Shown: one piece after another, positions 23,561-35,280 of the stretch | How positions within the stretch are numbered: position 1 is the stretch's first letter | Layout: every line of letters begins with the position of its first letter | Source: Pohlia nutans | Lineage: Eukaryota > Streptophyta > Bryopsida > Bryales > Mniaceae | Length of the DNA stretch: 64,000 nucleotides | Direction of reading: 5' to 3' | Assembly (NCBI GenBank): GCA_022496805.1 | Contig: CM040099.1 | Coordinates: forward strand, 20,506,031 to 20,570,030 | Notes under the pieces: model-generated | Databases searched by the model: none | What the model was told of the DNA's origin: nothing | The model's input: only the letters and a program-made list of their open reading frames with translations | Made by a program: the position numbers and the translations under genes

Positions 23561-24240
23561 ACAAAATGAGGCATAAGAATTTCACAAATCATCTTTCTAA
23601 TCGATTCATATATGTATGAAGCTAATTTCCCACATTATTATATGCAACAAACTTAATCACTCTTCTTTTATTGATTTAATGTAAGGCTTAATTATTTGAT
23701 AAAACAATGCCAGAACTGTAGGCATTAAGTGTTTCAAAAATTCATTTAATAGCATTTTGATCCCTGTGTGTAATTTTATTCATTTGTTACTATCGACATA
23801 TATACAATTTGTGTAAATTTTCTCCATAAGATTACAAGAATATTCCAAAAGATTCAAAAACATTATATATATATATATATACTCGATACATTCCAAACGA
23901 TTTCCAAAGTTTTCTAAAGATTCCAAAATATTTTTGATAAATGGCTTAAAATAAACATAAATTTTGATGTTAATATTGAGTACTTTTGTAAAGAACGATT
24001 AAGCTTTTTTTGTCGAAAGAACAAGGTGGGCTTATTCATGTAGTTTTTATAGTACAACTATATAAAGTGTCACTTGACCCACTTGACATTTTTCAAGTGA
24101 TTTACAACAAAGTCATCTTCACAAATAATTAATTATCCTTCACGTAAGGTGAGCCCTTTCGTTTTTAGCTTACTTCCCATTTAGCTCGACGGCTCGGCTA
24201 TCACTTTGGAGCGGGGCCTCATTTTCAATAACTCCCTCAC
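23561..24240. other. Gene-free stretch with a short TA run
   Basis: AT-rich, with an (AT)n run near 23862-23881. No gene or element boundary seen. Confidence 0.4.
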
Positions 24241-24319
24241 TTAACCCCTAAAGGCCCAAGGTTGTCAAAATACACTGTTAACCAAGCCGTTTTGGCTTGG
24301 TTGGGCCTTTAGGGGTTAA
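24241..24319. mobile_element. Minimal palindromic TTAA element, 79 bp
   Basis: TTAACCCCTAAAGGCCCAA on the left is the exact complement of the right end; including flanking bases the match is 22 bp. The middle contains a second small hairpin (AACCAAGCC / GGCTTGGTT, about 24281-24303). It is almost nothing but termini, so it shows the core sequence shared by the TTAA families. Confidence 0.85.
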
Positions 24320-24394
24320 GTGCTTAGGACCTCATTGCATACTCCATCGGTGAACAAAGATAGCGCTAAAAGACAAGAGTAAACAAGAATCCTT

Positions 24395-24485
24395 CGACCA
24401 GTTTGTTTACCAATAATCGATGAGCACAAAAAAATCGAGCAAAGCTCTTTGAGCTCATCGATGATTGGTAAACAAATTGGTCACA
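24395..24485. repeat. Inverted repeat with TTTACCAAT..ATCGATGAGC arms
   Basis: GACCAGTTTGTTTACCAATA plus ATCGATGAGC is mirrored by GCTCATCGATGATTGGTAAA plus CAAATTGGTC. The arms are about 32 bp with two or three mismatches and a short loop. Confidence 0.65.
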
Positions 24486-24609
24486 AGGAATGTCCTTCGA
24501 GAACCTAAGACCTTTTGTGAGACAATATTTCTTCTAATGTGGAGATTCTAATCAATTGGTGAATGCAAGCAGTAAAGATCCACCCACCTATACATGTAAG
24601 GAGGCCCTT

Positions 24610-24873
24610 ACTCCCTCGTCTCTAAATCCCCCCCTCAACGTTAATGCAAGCACTATTCACCCATGGGCCCCATTTTCTAAAATTTCCATTTTGAGCACCT
24701 TAGTGTTTTTTTTTTTTTTCGCAATTTGTTTTACAAAATTGGGGCCTTTGGTTCCATATTTGATTAAAAGGACCTCGGAAATTCTAAACCCTTGAAAGTA
24801 GGGTTATTTTTTAAAATAAGAGGGCAAATTTTGTCCTTTGGCATTAACATTGAGGGGAGAGTATGAGTAAAGT
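24610..24873. repeat. Weak inverted-repeat element
   Basis: CCCCTCAACGTTAATGC near 24632 is mirrored by GGCATTAACATTGAGGGG near 24840. ACTCCCTC and GAGTATGAGT lie outside. Possibly a decayed MITE; limits uncertain. Confidence 0.35.
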
Positions 24874-25165
24874 CGAGGCACCTAAAACCGATCAGTCAAG
24901 ACATGCACTATACATGGGATAGATGAATCGATATTTTGAGTATTTTCCTCTTTTAGCAATAAGAAATTAAGAAGTTTTCATATTTTATTTAATTTGTTTT
25001 GATAATTATTTGAATAAGTACAAATTTTCAAAGTGAAAGTTATAAGTTTACCAAAAACCAATCACATGCTCTAATGTACAAATGAGGTACATCTTCCCTT
25101 TGAAAATCTAGAAATTAGGCAAGAATCTAGAATGGTTGGTTTTGTGTACATAGATGCCTAGACCT
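24863..25165 (-). repeat. Dispersed repeat, copy 1 (inverted relative to 61640-61920)
   Basis: CACCTAAAACCGATCA, AATCGATATTTTGAGTATTT, TTATTTGAATAAGTACAAAT and GTACAAATGAGGTACATCTT all occur as complements in reverse order at 61640-61920. An end-like AGGCACCTAAAACCGATC suggests a transposon family. Confidence 0.7.
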
Positions 25166-25456
25166 TAGTAGCCCTAACCAGGGCCCGGGAAGAACTGACA
25201 GTCAGTTACAAGTCAGCCGATTAAATTTTGGAAATGGCTGGTTGATTTTCAAGAGTTTAGGCGAACCACCGAACTAAATGACTAAAAAATAATTATATTT
25301 AGTATTCATAGACGAAATATACGGGATATAATCTTTAAAAACCGGTTGCTTTTGGAAAATAAAGGACATTGACTGGTTGGCTCAATAATCTTCCCGAACA
25401 GTGGCCCTAACCCTACCCAAATACAATATGCACTCATCATCAAAGATTGTCCTAGT

Positions 25457-25546
25457 GTCCATATAAAACCCCTAACTAAATTAATTGGCTGTGCAAAATT
25501 GGTCCATATAAAGCCCCTAACTAAATTAATTGGCCGTGCAAAATTG
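25457..25546. repeat. 2 x 45 bp tandem repeat upstream of SPA
   Basis: GTCCATATAAAACCCCTAAC starts the first unit (25457) and a near-identical unit follows at 25502. Each contains a CATATAAA motif that could act as a TATA box, but the SPA leader seems to begin several hundred bases downstream, so a promoter role is only a guess. Confidence 0.8.
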
Positions 25547-25559
25547 GGACAAAAGAAGA

Positions 25560-26233
25560 GTCCCGGAATGGAAACAAAGAGGCGAGCGTGGGAGGGCAAC
25601 GACTTGACAAAACAAACGTGAGGCAACGACGTAACGACCGTCACACGGCACTCACGGGCGGTGACCGGCGCTCCAAGTGACTCCAAGCTCACTCACTCTT
25701 CCTTACGTCGCGTAATGCCCCGCCTCTCCCTTTTGCACCCGCCTCTCCTTTGTGTGGACACCAGCCCATCACTCATCATCGACTCCCTCAGCCCTTCTCT
25801 TGTTGCCAACATCCCCCTCATCCACCTCGCAATCAATTCCCCTCCTCGCAACAATGGCCCCCTCTCGAAATCCGCGTCCCATTCCTCCCATTTTTCAGCC
25901 CACACGGCCGTAAATCAGCTCAGCTATCATTCCTTTTTCTCCATTCCCCTCTTAGTCTTAGTGACTCTGTTTGTTTTTTGGTTTTGGGTTGCTTGGTATT
26001 TTTGCGATTTTTCGCCTCGTTTTTGATTCCCCGGATTTCGGGTTTTCAGCTCAGCTATGGCGCAATTTCTCCCCCACTAATGGGTCGAAAGGCGCTGCTC
26101 TCCATGGACGCTTTCCACACCCCGGGACCATGAGCAGCTTACAGCGTCGTCCGTGGCGAGGTTTTGGCTGGGACGCCACTCGCATTGGTTGGGACGCCTT
26201 GTTATTAGGGTTTCTGAGAATGAAGGTAATGCA
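25560..26233 (+). promoter_or_regulatory. SPA promoter and 5' leader with upstream ATGs
   Basis: Composition becomes GC- and pyrimidine-rich from about 25560. Upstream ATGs lie at 26057, 26104 and 26130. The frame from 26130 runs 35 codons and stops with a TGA at 26235-26237 that overlaps the main ATG (26234-26236) as ATGA. This could limit or couple SPA translation. The transcription start is not known, and an intron in the leader cannot be excluded. Confidence 0.5.
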
Positions 26234-28127
26234 ATGAAGGAGTTACCAGGAACCACGGCCGTTGTTGATTGTCGGTCGTCGCCCGTGACAAAAAATAATG
26301 TAGAAAGTGCTGCAGCGGTGCCGGTGGTGGAGGAAGAGATTACAGTGCGGCAATGGATCAGTGGGGCAAGCAACAATCAGCAACGGGTGGTGGACAGGGT
26401 GCAATGTCTTCACGTGTTCAAACAGGTGCTGGATTTCGTGCACCTGGCGCACGGCCAGGGCGTGATGCTGCGCAACATTCGCCCGTCGTGTTTTCTGTTG
26501 TCGCCGCTCAACAAAGTGGCGTTCATCGACTCCTCTGCCGGGGGGGCGAATTCTCGCAACAGCAGCAGCTCGGACCAATCGTGCGAAAACAATAATAATT
26601 CTTCCAAGGGGGGAGCCCGGAGGAGTGGCAGTAGTACAGGATCGAAAATCAGAGGAGCCGGGGGTTCTTCTTCCTCCGGGAAACAACGAGTGGATGTTGC
26701 TCAGGAGGATTGTTTCCCGCAAAGGGAGTTGCTGCACATGGAACAGGCCTGGTATACTAGTCCTGAAGAGCATGCCACCGGCACGAGCTCATTCGCCTCG
26801 GACATTTATAGCTTAGGAGTGCTCATGTTCGAGGTACTACTACTTCTCACTGATCAGCTCATTATGTCATGAAAATAAACCTTTGACATCTCACATGCCA
26901 GGAAAATCTTTCTTGATCAAACAGTTTTATGATGATTTATAGCTTAGGAGTGCTCATGTTCGAGGTACTACTTCTCACTGATCAGCTCATTTTGTCATGA
27001 AAATGAACCTTCGACATCTCACATGCCAGGAAAATCTTTCTTGATCAAACAGTTTTATGATGATTTCTTCTTACACAATGAATCAAAGTGTGGTTGTAGA
27101 CCACGATTGAAGGGACAGTAGGTGACTCCATTTGCAGTGGTCATAGACATCACTAGCTTACTCCCAATGATTATTAATTGAATCCCAACTAAGGGCCAAG
27201 TTCCGTGGGTGAAGTATCTGATTACAAGACAAGTTTTGAGGGACTCCGTTTTAGGGACTTTGGGGAGCAAGTTCTACATTTATAAGTGAGCTTTTTGAGA
27301 GAAACAGTGGTGAAGTTGTCATGGAGGATTCTCAAGGCCAAGACTTCATGGCAACTTCTCCCCAATCAATCAAATTTGTTAATGTTTCACCCTACATCAG
27401 AAAAGTTGGCCCAGACTATTTTGGTGTTATTTTGACACCAAAGGTTGCATATAGGTCATTTTAGTGTCATTTTATCCATACTAGGTTGGTATGGAGGTTG
27501 GCACCAGATTATCTTAATTGCATTTCAATGCACTATCATGGCACCATGTTCACATGCTTGAAGTTCTTGATGTAACTAATCAAATTTGTTCATGTTCAAG
27601 TACATGGAACATGCACAACTGTAACTGTATGGCGGGGTACGAGATGAATTCAAGTTTCACTTCCATGGGCAACTTCTCAAGCCCATGGAGCTGGGCTCTA
27701 AGTGTATTGGAAGAGATGAGTTCTTGTGGGTAACAAGAATCAGGTCTCTAATGATTTTAGCATCGTCTACCTTAGATGAAAAACTCTCCAATAAATGGTG
27801 TTTGCATTGATCAGATTTTCTGTGACCATTAAAGTTTGGCAAATTGGGAATGTTTTGTTCGTTTTGCTGCCAGTTATTCAGCTCATTTGGGTCCGAGGTG
27901 GAGCGTGCCAGAGTAATGGCTGATTTGCGGAACCGTATTCTTCCACCACGCTTGTTGGCGGAACGTCCGAAGGAAGCGTCTTTCTGTCTCTGGTTATTGC
28001 ATCCAGACCCTCTCTGCAGGCCGAAAGCCAGGTATATCCATAACCTTAGTCACGTATAATGAACAGATAAATAAATAAATAAATAAATAATATATATATA
28101 TATCTATATATAGATATATAGATATAT

Positions 28128-28175
<48 letters not shown>

Positions 28176-31100
28176 TTAATGCATGCGTGCACTATGACGT
28201 CACTCAAATATCACGTGCTTGAGAGTGGATATTTGAGTGATATTTGCGTTGACTTGCATGTCTGAGTCAACTAGAGTGGCATTTTATGGAACGTATTACT
28301 TCGGTGTTTTTCGGTTCTAGTACAGAGTAGGGGTTCTGGTAGCTTCTGATAGCCATTCATAGCGTAGCCCTTGTTCCAAGTGACACTTAATGGATGTTCT
28401 ATAGAGAGAATGTATCAGAGGTGTACATAACATTCTTGAGCAGCTCCCCAGCCTCCTTGGGACAGAATCTTGAGCTCATGACAGTCCTTGTAGCCAGGAT
28501 ACTCATGTGACACTGGGGTGATAACATGTTGATATCTAGGTAATACTTGGCCAAAATTTAGCTATAGACCTTAATATTCTCTTAGTATTTGGCTTTTTTT
28601 TCTTCCCTGTTTTCAAAAATCCCGTGTCAAAATTAGCTAGCAAATTTCAAGTGTAGCAAATTGGCTAGAAATAGTCTAAGAAGAAATCACTGCTCAGTAG
28701 TGGTTGAATCTTTTTTTCAGTCTGATCTGACAGTTCTCTATAGTGACGAAGAGTGCGCAGTGTAGAATGTTCATGTGCATTTCAGGAGGTGGTGTTACCT
28801 GAGCTGCACTTTGACATGGGCTCCAGCTTTGTGTTGCATGATGCCGACAATCTTTTTTTGGCATGCAGGGAGGTTTATAATTGTGAGATTTTGATGGAAG
28901 CTGTGGACGCGATTGCCGAGAGGCAAGCAGCAGTGCAATTGGAGGAGAAAGAGGCCGAGTCCGAAGTACTATACGAGTTCTTGTTAAGGATGCAGAGTCA
29001 GAAACAGGACACTGCTCGAAAATTATCGCAGGATGTCTCACGCTTGAGTGCAGACATTCAAGAGGTTGAAAGACGGCGGCTGGCGTTGCAGAAGAAGCGG
29101 GGGCCGGTATTGAAAGCAGAGAAAGGTGGGCAGCAGAGGCGGATTACGGAACGAAAGGGGCTTTTGGGCAAGAGACAGCAACCAGAAGGGGAAAAGTGTA
29201 CAGATGGGCGAGGCAAAATATTATCAAAAAGTGCTAGGTTTATGAGCAACTTCAATCACCTAGAAAAAGTTTACTTTTCTATGAACTGGAGAGCAGGCGC
29301 ACCGAGTATGAGCATGTCGAAGCCAAGTTCAAGGCAACAAAGTGCACAGAGCTTGAGCATTGGTTGTGCTGCTAAAAGTGGTGATGACAAGAAGCTAAGA
29401 GAGGACAAAGACGAAGACTGGTTGGGCTGTTTCTTTGACAGTTTGTGCAAATATGCGCGGTACAGCCGGTTCGAAGTGAAGGCTACGTTGCGACACGGGG
29501 ATTTGCTCAACACAGCCAACATGGTTTGCTCATTAAGTTTTGACCGGGACGAGGAATATTTCGCAACTGCTGGAGTGTGTAAAAACATCAAAGTTTTCGA
29601 GTGTGAATCGATCCTCAACGAGCATGTAGATATTCACTATCCCGTGGTTGAAATGCCATGTCGATCCAAGTTGAGCAGTGTATGCTGGAATGGGTATATA
29701 AAGAGTCATCTAGCCTCCTGTGACTACGAGGGCGTGGTTCAGGTGGGTTTGCTTCTCCCGTCTTAAATTTATACTTTTCTTTGGTTACTTCGGGTGGGTT
29801 GGCAAATCTATAGCATAAACCTCATAACAATGATTCCTAGTGACCTGATAATTTCCCAACATTCCTTCAAATTATCTTTTAAGCACTATGGTTGTAGTGA
29901 TGTGCTTTATTGGATATGAATGTTGGAAATGCAAACTTTTCCAACTTAGTTTTATAGCGACTTAGGTTAAACCCGTTGAGTGCATGCTCTTTATCAGTAG
30001 GGGTATATGTGTACATCATATATTGAAGGCTCTGGGGAATTTATTTTTTCTAACTTTAAATGCTTGTGGATCATCAGTTGTGGGATGCCAATGCCAACCG
30101 AGTTCTGATGGAGTACGAGGAACATGAGAAAAGGGCTTGGTCTGTAGATTTTTCCAAGGCTGACCCCCAAAAGCTAGCCAGTGGTAGTGATGATGGAACA
30201 GTGAAGTTGTGGAGTATCAATCAGGTATTTTTTTCCCAACTTAGTCATTGTGGTACAGTTATGCATTTCGAATTTCTCAAAAGCTCTCTCGCTATATGAC
30301 AGCTCGTTCTAAGTTTTGTTCGTCGCGCATTTATAAGTAGTGAAGGGAACCCAGTCCAGTGGCTTTTAGTAGTTTCTCTTATTAATATAGAGTTTTCCAA
30401 TGTGGGACTTGAGAGGATTTCAACGCATTGTTTGTATATTGTATGAATTTTCAAAGTTTTGCTTACAGGGTGAGTAAAATCGTGGGTAGGTTTTTACTCT
30501 TCAGCTGTAGTACATGGTCATATTCACTAGATTCTAAATGAATCCATTCAGTTGTAGGATGCGCCATAAACATTTACTTCACTTTTGGGAATAGAGTACA
30601 GGTTCACCACTTTACTAATTTTCACTATGCCTATCAATCTGAGTTGGTCTATTCCAGGATTATTAATATCTAAAACGCCACATTGGTTTGTGAATGCAGG
30701 AGAGCAGTATAGGTACGATCAAGACGAAGGCCAACGTGTGCTGTATTCAGTTTCCACCGGATTCCGGGCACCTTTTGACGTTTGGATCTGCTGATTACAA
30801 GGTCTATGTTTATGATTTGCGTACCACCAAGCTGCCCTTGTGTATTTTAGCAAGCCACCAAAAAGCTGTGAGCTATGTTAAGTTTGTGGACTCGGTCACC
30901 CTTGTATCCGCCTCTACAGACAACACGCTCAAGCTGTGGGACTTGACAAGAGCGAATACAACCCCTCATGCTCAGACTAGTTGTTCGCTCACGTATACCG
31001 GACACACTAATGAAAAGGTAATTGAAATTTGTCCATTGTTGAATTTTTGGCTAGAAACCAAAGTGCCGAAGGTAAAAATAGAAAGTCCCTTATTGTTGGT

Positions 31101-32577
31101 TATAGTAACTCTCAAAACCTGTTTCTATCTCTAAAACAAATGTAGGACTGGGTTCTTCTTTCTAGTAGCACATTTTGATACCTTAGGGATTTAATTTTAA
31201 CTCTGAAGCAGCCATTTGGGCTTTAGGGGTTAACTCCTTTTCGCTGCTCTCTCCCATTTGGGGTTGTTCTTTTGACCATCAAGGTCTAGATGTGACCTCG
31301 CTAGGTGACCTGTTTGAATGTTCCTTGCGACTAAACCAATTAATGTGTTTTCCTTGCAGAATTTCATTGGTCTCTCCATTGCGGATGGTTATATTGCTTG
31401 TGGATCAGAAACGAATTCGGTGAGATCTCTTGCCTTACTTCCATTGAACTCTGTTGCTTTATGTCCTTATTCCTTGCTTAACCCATGTCTCTAATAGACA
31501 GTATTGAGTTCCATTCCAATCACTAGCTCTGAATCTACCGGAATCTTTCATAGTCAAAGATGCTTCCATGATGAATGCAATACTCATAGTTCAAAGGTAG
31601 TCTAGGCTTGTGATTGGGACCTCATTACTTGAACAATTCATATGGTATCCAAATATTGTTTTTTTTTTTATCTAAAACGAGGACAAGATTCACAAAAAGA
31701 GTTATTGTTCTAATAATGGAAACCACTTAATAATGGAAACCACTCAAAACAGCTGAAAGCCATGGGAATGGGTTCCCTATCTTAACCCTTAAAAGGCTGA
31801 TGGAGATAGTAGATACGTTGGCGTATATTTGACATTTGTTGTAAATAGAAAGATCCAAATTGAGACCCCAACATCTCATTAAAATCATTTCGACGTGAAT
31901 TTTAACTTCACTTCTGGCCTTAAAACCCATAGGAGGTGTGGAGCCATGCTAAATACAATGGAATATTGTTGTACAATACTGGTCGGAAAGGGCTCTCTGG
32001 ACCTTTAACCCCTAAAGGTCTGAAAATGCCTTTGCGGCAAGTAGAATACAGTGTATATTTCTTGTGTTTGGAATGGATCCACATCTTTAATGGGTTTGAG
32101 TTCAACAAAGAAGTTGAAATTTAAGTCAATGCGGTTCTAGTGAGCTATTGAGATCCCAATTCAGAACTTCTTGTTGGTAGCAAATGCCAATTATACGAAA
32201 ACATATATAGCCCCATGGGACGTTTAGGGGTTAAGGGTTAACTGTCGTGATTCTAGTGAAGGGCTTGATGTTTAGTAATTGTTGTTCCATACTTCAACCG
32301 TAATGTGTGAGGTCCATTTCCAATGACTGCCTTGTGGAAATTCTATTTTTGGAGGTTCTGATTAGCGTGGGTTTTGTCATCACAGGTGTTTGCTTATCAC
32401 AAATCTCTCCCTATGGAAATGGCATCCCACAAATTTGGGTGTACAGATCCAATCACAGGCCGGGAGGTGGAAGACGATGGGGGCCAATTTGTTTCCAGCG
32501 TCTGTTGGAGAGGGAAGTCGCAAACTCTGGTGGCTGCCAACTCCATGGGCAATATCAAGATTTTGGAAATGGTGTGA
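26234..32577 (+). CDS. SPA: SPA (SUPPRESSOR OF PHYA) protein, 7 exons, 782 aa
   Basis: Partner of COP1 in the CUL4-DDB1 E3 ligase that degrades light-signalling factors in the nucleus. Exons: 26234-26833, 27874-28031, 28869-29742, 30078-30224, 30700-31017, 31360-31419 and 32386-32577; phases close (2349 nt). Residues 1-253 form the SPA kinase-like domain, with RNIRPS (80-85) in place of an active HRD loop and FIDSS in place of DFG, so catalysis is doubtful. A coiled coil (about 265-335, rich in E, K and R) should mediate COP1/SPA pairing. The WD40 repeats run from about 430 to the end, with [13 protein letters not shown] and [10 protein letters not shown]. The exon 2-3 join gives [11 protein letters not shown], as in other SPA proteins. 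The start is the first ATG in frame; an upstream exon is possible. The protein is short for the family, nearest SPA3/SPA4 in length. Confidence 0.93.
26804..27062 (+). repeat. 131 bp tandem duplication across the SPA exon 1 donor
   Basis: 26804-26934 (end of exon 1, its GT donor and 100 bp of intron) is repeated at 26935-27062 with few changes. The second copy keeps the exon end (ATGTTCGAG) and an intact GTAC donor at 26965. Confidence 0.9.
28066..28174. repeat. AT microsatellite in SPA intron 2
   Basis: AAAT repeats followed by long TA and ATAG runs. Simple sequence only; length is likely variable. Confidence 0.9.
31230..31233. mobile_element. Right end of a TTAA element in SPA intron 5
   Basis: TTTGGGCTTTAGGGG is directly followed by TTAA at 31230-31233. 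A matching left end is not recognised in the intron, so only the terminus is supported. Confidence 0.4.
31782..32241. mobile_element. TTAA element family C in SPA intron 6, interrupted by family B
   Basis: Left end TTAA (31782-31785) plus CCCTTAAAAGGCTG. The right end is CTGGACCT, then the inserted family B copy, then GGG plus TTAA (32238-32241). The interruption is at the same terminal TTAA as in the 6 kb nest. Confidence 0.7.
32005..32234. mobile_element. TTAA element family B, second copy
   Basis: TTAA (32005-32008) plus CCCCTAAAGGTCTG; right end GGGACGTTTAGGGG plus TTAA (32231-32234). The interior matches the copy at 6045-6277 (TGCCTTTG.GGC, TGGAAT.GATCCACA, GTCAATGCGGTTCTAGT). It lies in SPA intron 6. 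Confidence 0.85.
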
Positions 32578-33645
32578 CCCGCGTTGCTCCTTTTTGTTCT
32601 GTAATTTTGGTACTCTCTCTCAACACCCTCGCGCGGTCGAATTCTTTTGAGGTTGTGAAACATTGCCAGTGGGCTAACCCCTCTGGAATGGAACTGTTTC
32701 ATGCGCTTAATTAGGTGTAGGCTAAAAGAACCTCCCTCTTTCTTGTCTAGCTTGGTTTCTGGGTGACTAGTAATATATCAAAAGAAAGTATAAGCAGATT
32801 GGTAAGCAAGTTCTGCTTGAGATCTGAAAACTTTCTGTGCAGAAATATTTATCATAGTTCCACCTCCAGGACAGCCAGGCTGCTAGATGGAAATGAAAGA
32901 GGCTCTACACACTTAACCAAGCCACAACCTTCACCGTTTTGGCACTAGTTCATGCTCTCTGGATTTTATGTAGAGTAGTGCAGAGAATTCATGCATGAAC
33001 ATTTATCAAGGACCGTGTAACACTTGTGACATTCTTTTCAACAAGTGCAAAATTAACATTCGCTGTTGTACTCTACATGAAGATTAGGCCTTCACTTGTT
33101 GATTTATCCAAAATGTTGATTCATTCAACTTCCCTAGGAATTTATTTTTAAAATGGCTAAATTTAGCTAAATTTGCAAGTTAGTCAATGTTAGCCAATGT
33201 TAGTACTCACCCTTTTTGTTCTGGACTTGTTAGGGGAGGAGTCAGAACTTAAAATTTTATTTACGAGAGCAATGTGACTCGTGTATTACATTGAGTGGCT
33301 TCGTTGTTGAGAAATTGTTAAGAAAACAAGCCATCTTTTGCGACTTCAGTTGATCAAAGCAACAATTCTCCTGAGATTTTGATTCTTGTGGATTTGATAC
33401 GGATTCTCTGACATTGCAATCAGATTTCCAAGGGTGTCCAGAAGGTGGGCTAAGTTAAAGAATGTTATGTGATTTTTGGAAATAAAAATAAATAAAAATA
33501 AATAAAATTTAAAGAAATTAAAAATTCCAAATAGTATACACTATTTAGTGATCTGTTTTCATTACATTATTGCATTTGAGACTTTGTATAAATCCTAAAT
33601 GACCATATATGATCTTGAATGATCCATAATAAACTTCAAGTAGTA
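32578..33645. other. SPA 3' flank and gene-free stretch
   Basis: The 3' untranslated region probably lies in the first few hundred bases. Beyond it only short unsupported frames and A-rich runs (33482-33520) are present. Confidence 0.4.
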
Positions 33646-33869
33646 TTAACCCTTGAACGTAAAAGGGGTAACTGGGTTGTCCTCAAGGAATTTGAAATTC
33701 TGGGCACCCAAGTATGTCAAAGCTTCTTGGAGCTTCAAACAATTTCTTTGACATGCACTTTTTGGATAAAACTATTAAACAAATAAATAATAAAAAATAA
33801 AAAATGAGTAACGTGTTCGCATGCACTGCTTGAAGCTGCCATTTATGGTCATAACTTACACTCCATAAC

Positions 33870-34012
33870 ATTTAGTAGCATGCACTACCGGTATCTCTGC
33901 CTTTGTTCTATAGTAGATCATGTGGAATTTTCCACATTGAACAATGCTTCATCAGTAGCCAAGTGGACAGGTGGAGGCTCAAGGGATGTGCAAAGTGCAT
34001 GAAAGAAAGGTA
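33870..34012. repeat. Dispersed repeat shared with 44576-44720
   Basis: Phrases such as TAGCATGCA, AAGTGGACAGGTGGAGG and GTGCATGAA.GAAAGG recur at 44576-44720 in the epimerase intron. Its nature is unknown; no frame is conserved. Confidence 0.6.
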
Positions 34013-34228
34013 CACTGAATAGGTAGATTAGTGTTAGATACACTAATTTATATAAACATGTTGTAAGTTTTTACTGTTGACCAATTTCTTCATCCTCTAT
34101 ATTGGTCAAGATGGAGATCTTTCAATAGTATTGGAATCAATGTCTTTGGTAATTATTTTTGTCGAGAGTAAAAATCTATAATATTTTCAAATCTTATAAT
34201 TATCTAACACTAATCTACCTATTTAGTG
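34013..34228. mobile_element. MITE with CACTGAATAGGTAG ends, TA flanks
   Basis: Left CACTGAATAGGTAGATTAGT and right ACTAATCTACCTATTTAGTG are complementary except one or two bases. TA dinucleotides flank both sides (34011-34012, 34229-34230). The related repeat at 44.7 kb lacks this insert. TA duplication suggests Tc1/mariner type. Confidence 0.7.
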
Positions 34229-34659
34229 TAGTGGGCATGAAGGCGAATATTATGTAACCAACTTCTTATTCAGGCTCTTTTTGATCCATTTATGCTTTGA
34301 AAAAAAATATTCCATCATGCACACTGTCATTTCTCATTTTGCCTCCAATTTGCTGCGTGACTCGACCTGGGTGCACTGAAGCTACCTTCCCCCCCTCCCA
34401 CGCCGAAGCTACTTCCAATTCTCTTGGAAAGTGCAATTTATTAAAACAGGCGTTTTTGAAGAATCTAGCCTCGCTCCTTCATCACTTTTTCAAAGCACCA
34501 ATTTATTTCAATTTTGGTTGAGAAAATCTATGTTTTACCCCATTATTCTCTCATAGCCCTTAAGGGTTAATGACAACCACAAACCATGGACAACAAAAAC
34601 AAGATAAAAATTATTCATCTCAAAAATGAAGTCATTAGTCCCCGGCGATCTTATTATAG

Positions 34660-35072
34660 AGGCCTATTCACTACACCCAATATCTGATTTAGTCCAATCA
34701 AACTAATAATGAAAGCTTGAACTAATTTTGGAATTAGAAGAAAGTCTGAGTTGGAGTATTTGAGATACTTCATAGTAATTGTGGTAGTGTAGGTATAGTG
34801 TGGCCTATACTAATCTTTAAAATCCAAATTAGTATGAATTTACCATGCCAAATATGAATAAAACGTGAATAAAATAGTCTAAATTTACTAGGTTTAGTTG
34901 TTTGAAAAATAGAATACTATAAAATAAAATAAAATAAAATAAAATAATTTTATACCATCAGACTAATTTGGATAGTACTATTGGAATTAGTTCAAGGATT
35001 TGTAAAAAAAATTGGGCTAATTGTATGTATTAGACTAAGTTAGATAATGGATGTGGTAAATAAGGGCGCCCC
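34660..35072. mobile_element. Probable MITE with imperfect inverted ends
   Basis: GGCCTATTCACTACACCCAA plus TATCTGATTTAGTC on the left is mirrored imperfectly on the right (GACTAAGTTAGATAATGGAT, TGTGGTAAATAAGGGCGCC). An AAAAT run lies inside (about 34919-34946). No coding frame. Confidence 0.5.
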
Positions 35073-35280
35073 TAGGAAGATGCCTAAGAAAATCACTATG
35101 CATGCACGGAATTGGACACCACTTGCTTGGGCATTGCCTTCGGCAGTGCCATCTTTCTAGTACAATAGCAATTGTTCAAGGAATTTCCAACATGCTATAG
35201 CTTTATAACTAAAAAAGAAAATTGTATGAGCTTTCTAGTGCACTTTACAATTTTCAAATTTTGAGCTTGTAAGGTTGATT

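Larger units (their letters stand above)
33646..34570. mobile_element. Large composite TTAA element (family A-like ends)
   Basis: Left TTAA (33646) plus CCCTTGAACGT; right AGCCCTTAAGGG plus TTAA (34567-34570). Just inside the right end, the complement of TATGAGAGAATAATGGGG recalls family A. It contains a repeat shared with 44576-44720 and the MITE at 34013-34228, so it has collected later insertions. The pairing of these two ends is inferred. Confidence 0.5.

Noticed and set aside
28190..28262. Hairpin with a CACGTG-like box in SPA intron 2 as a regulatory element
   Set aside because: A 13 bp stem and one box in an AT-rich intron are not enough to support a function.
28695..28868. Coding extension of SPA exon 3 upstream of 28869
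   Set aside because: The frame is open, but the join 28031/28869 alone restores the conserved KARE..EIL stretch, with a good T-rich acceptor.
31920..32124. Opposing 62-codon frames in SPA intron 6
   Set aside because: They lie in the palindromic and repeat-derived part of the intron (families B and C).
32307..32714. Overlapping frames on both strands over the last SPA exon
   Set aside because: Only the 32386-32577 frame continues the WD40 repeat in phase; the rest are shadows.
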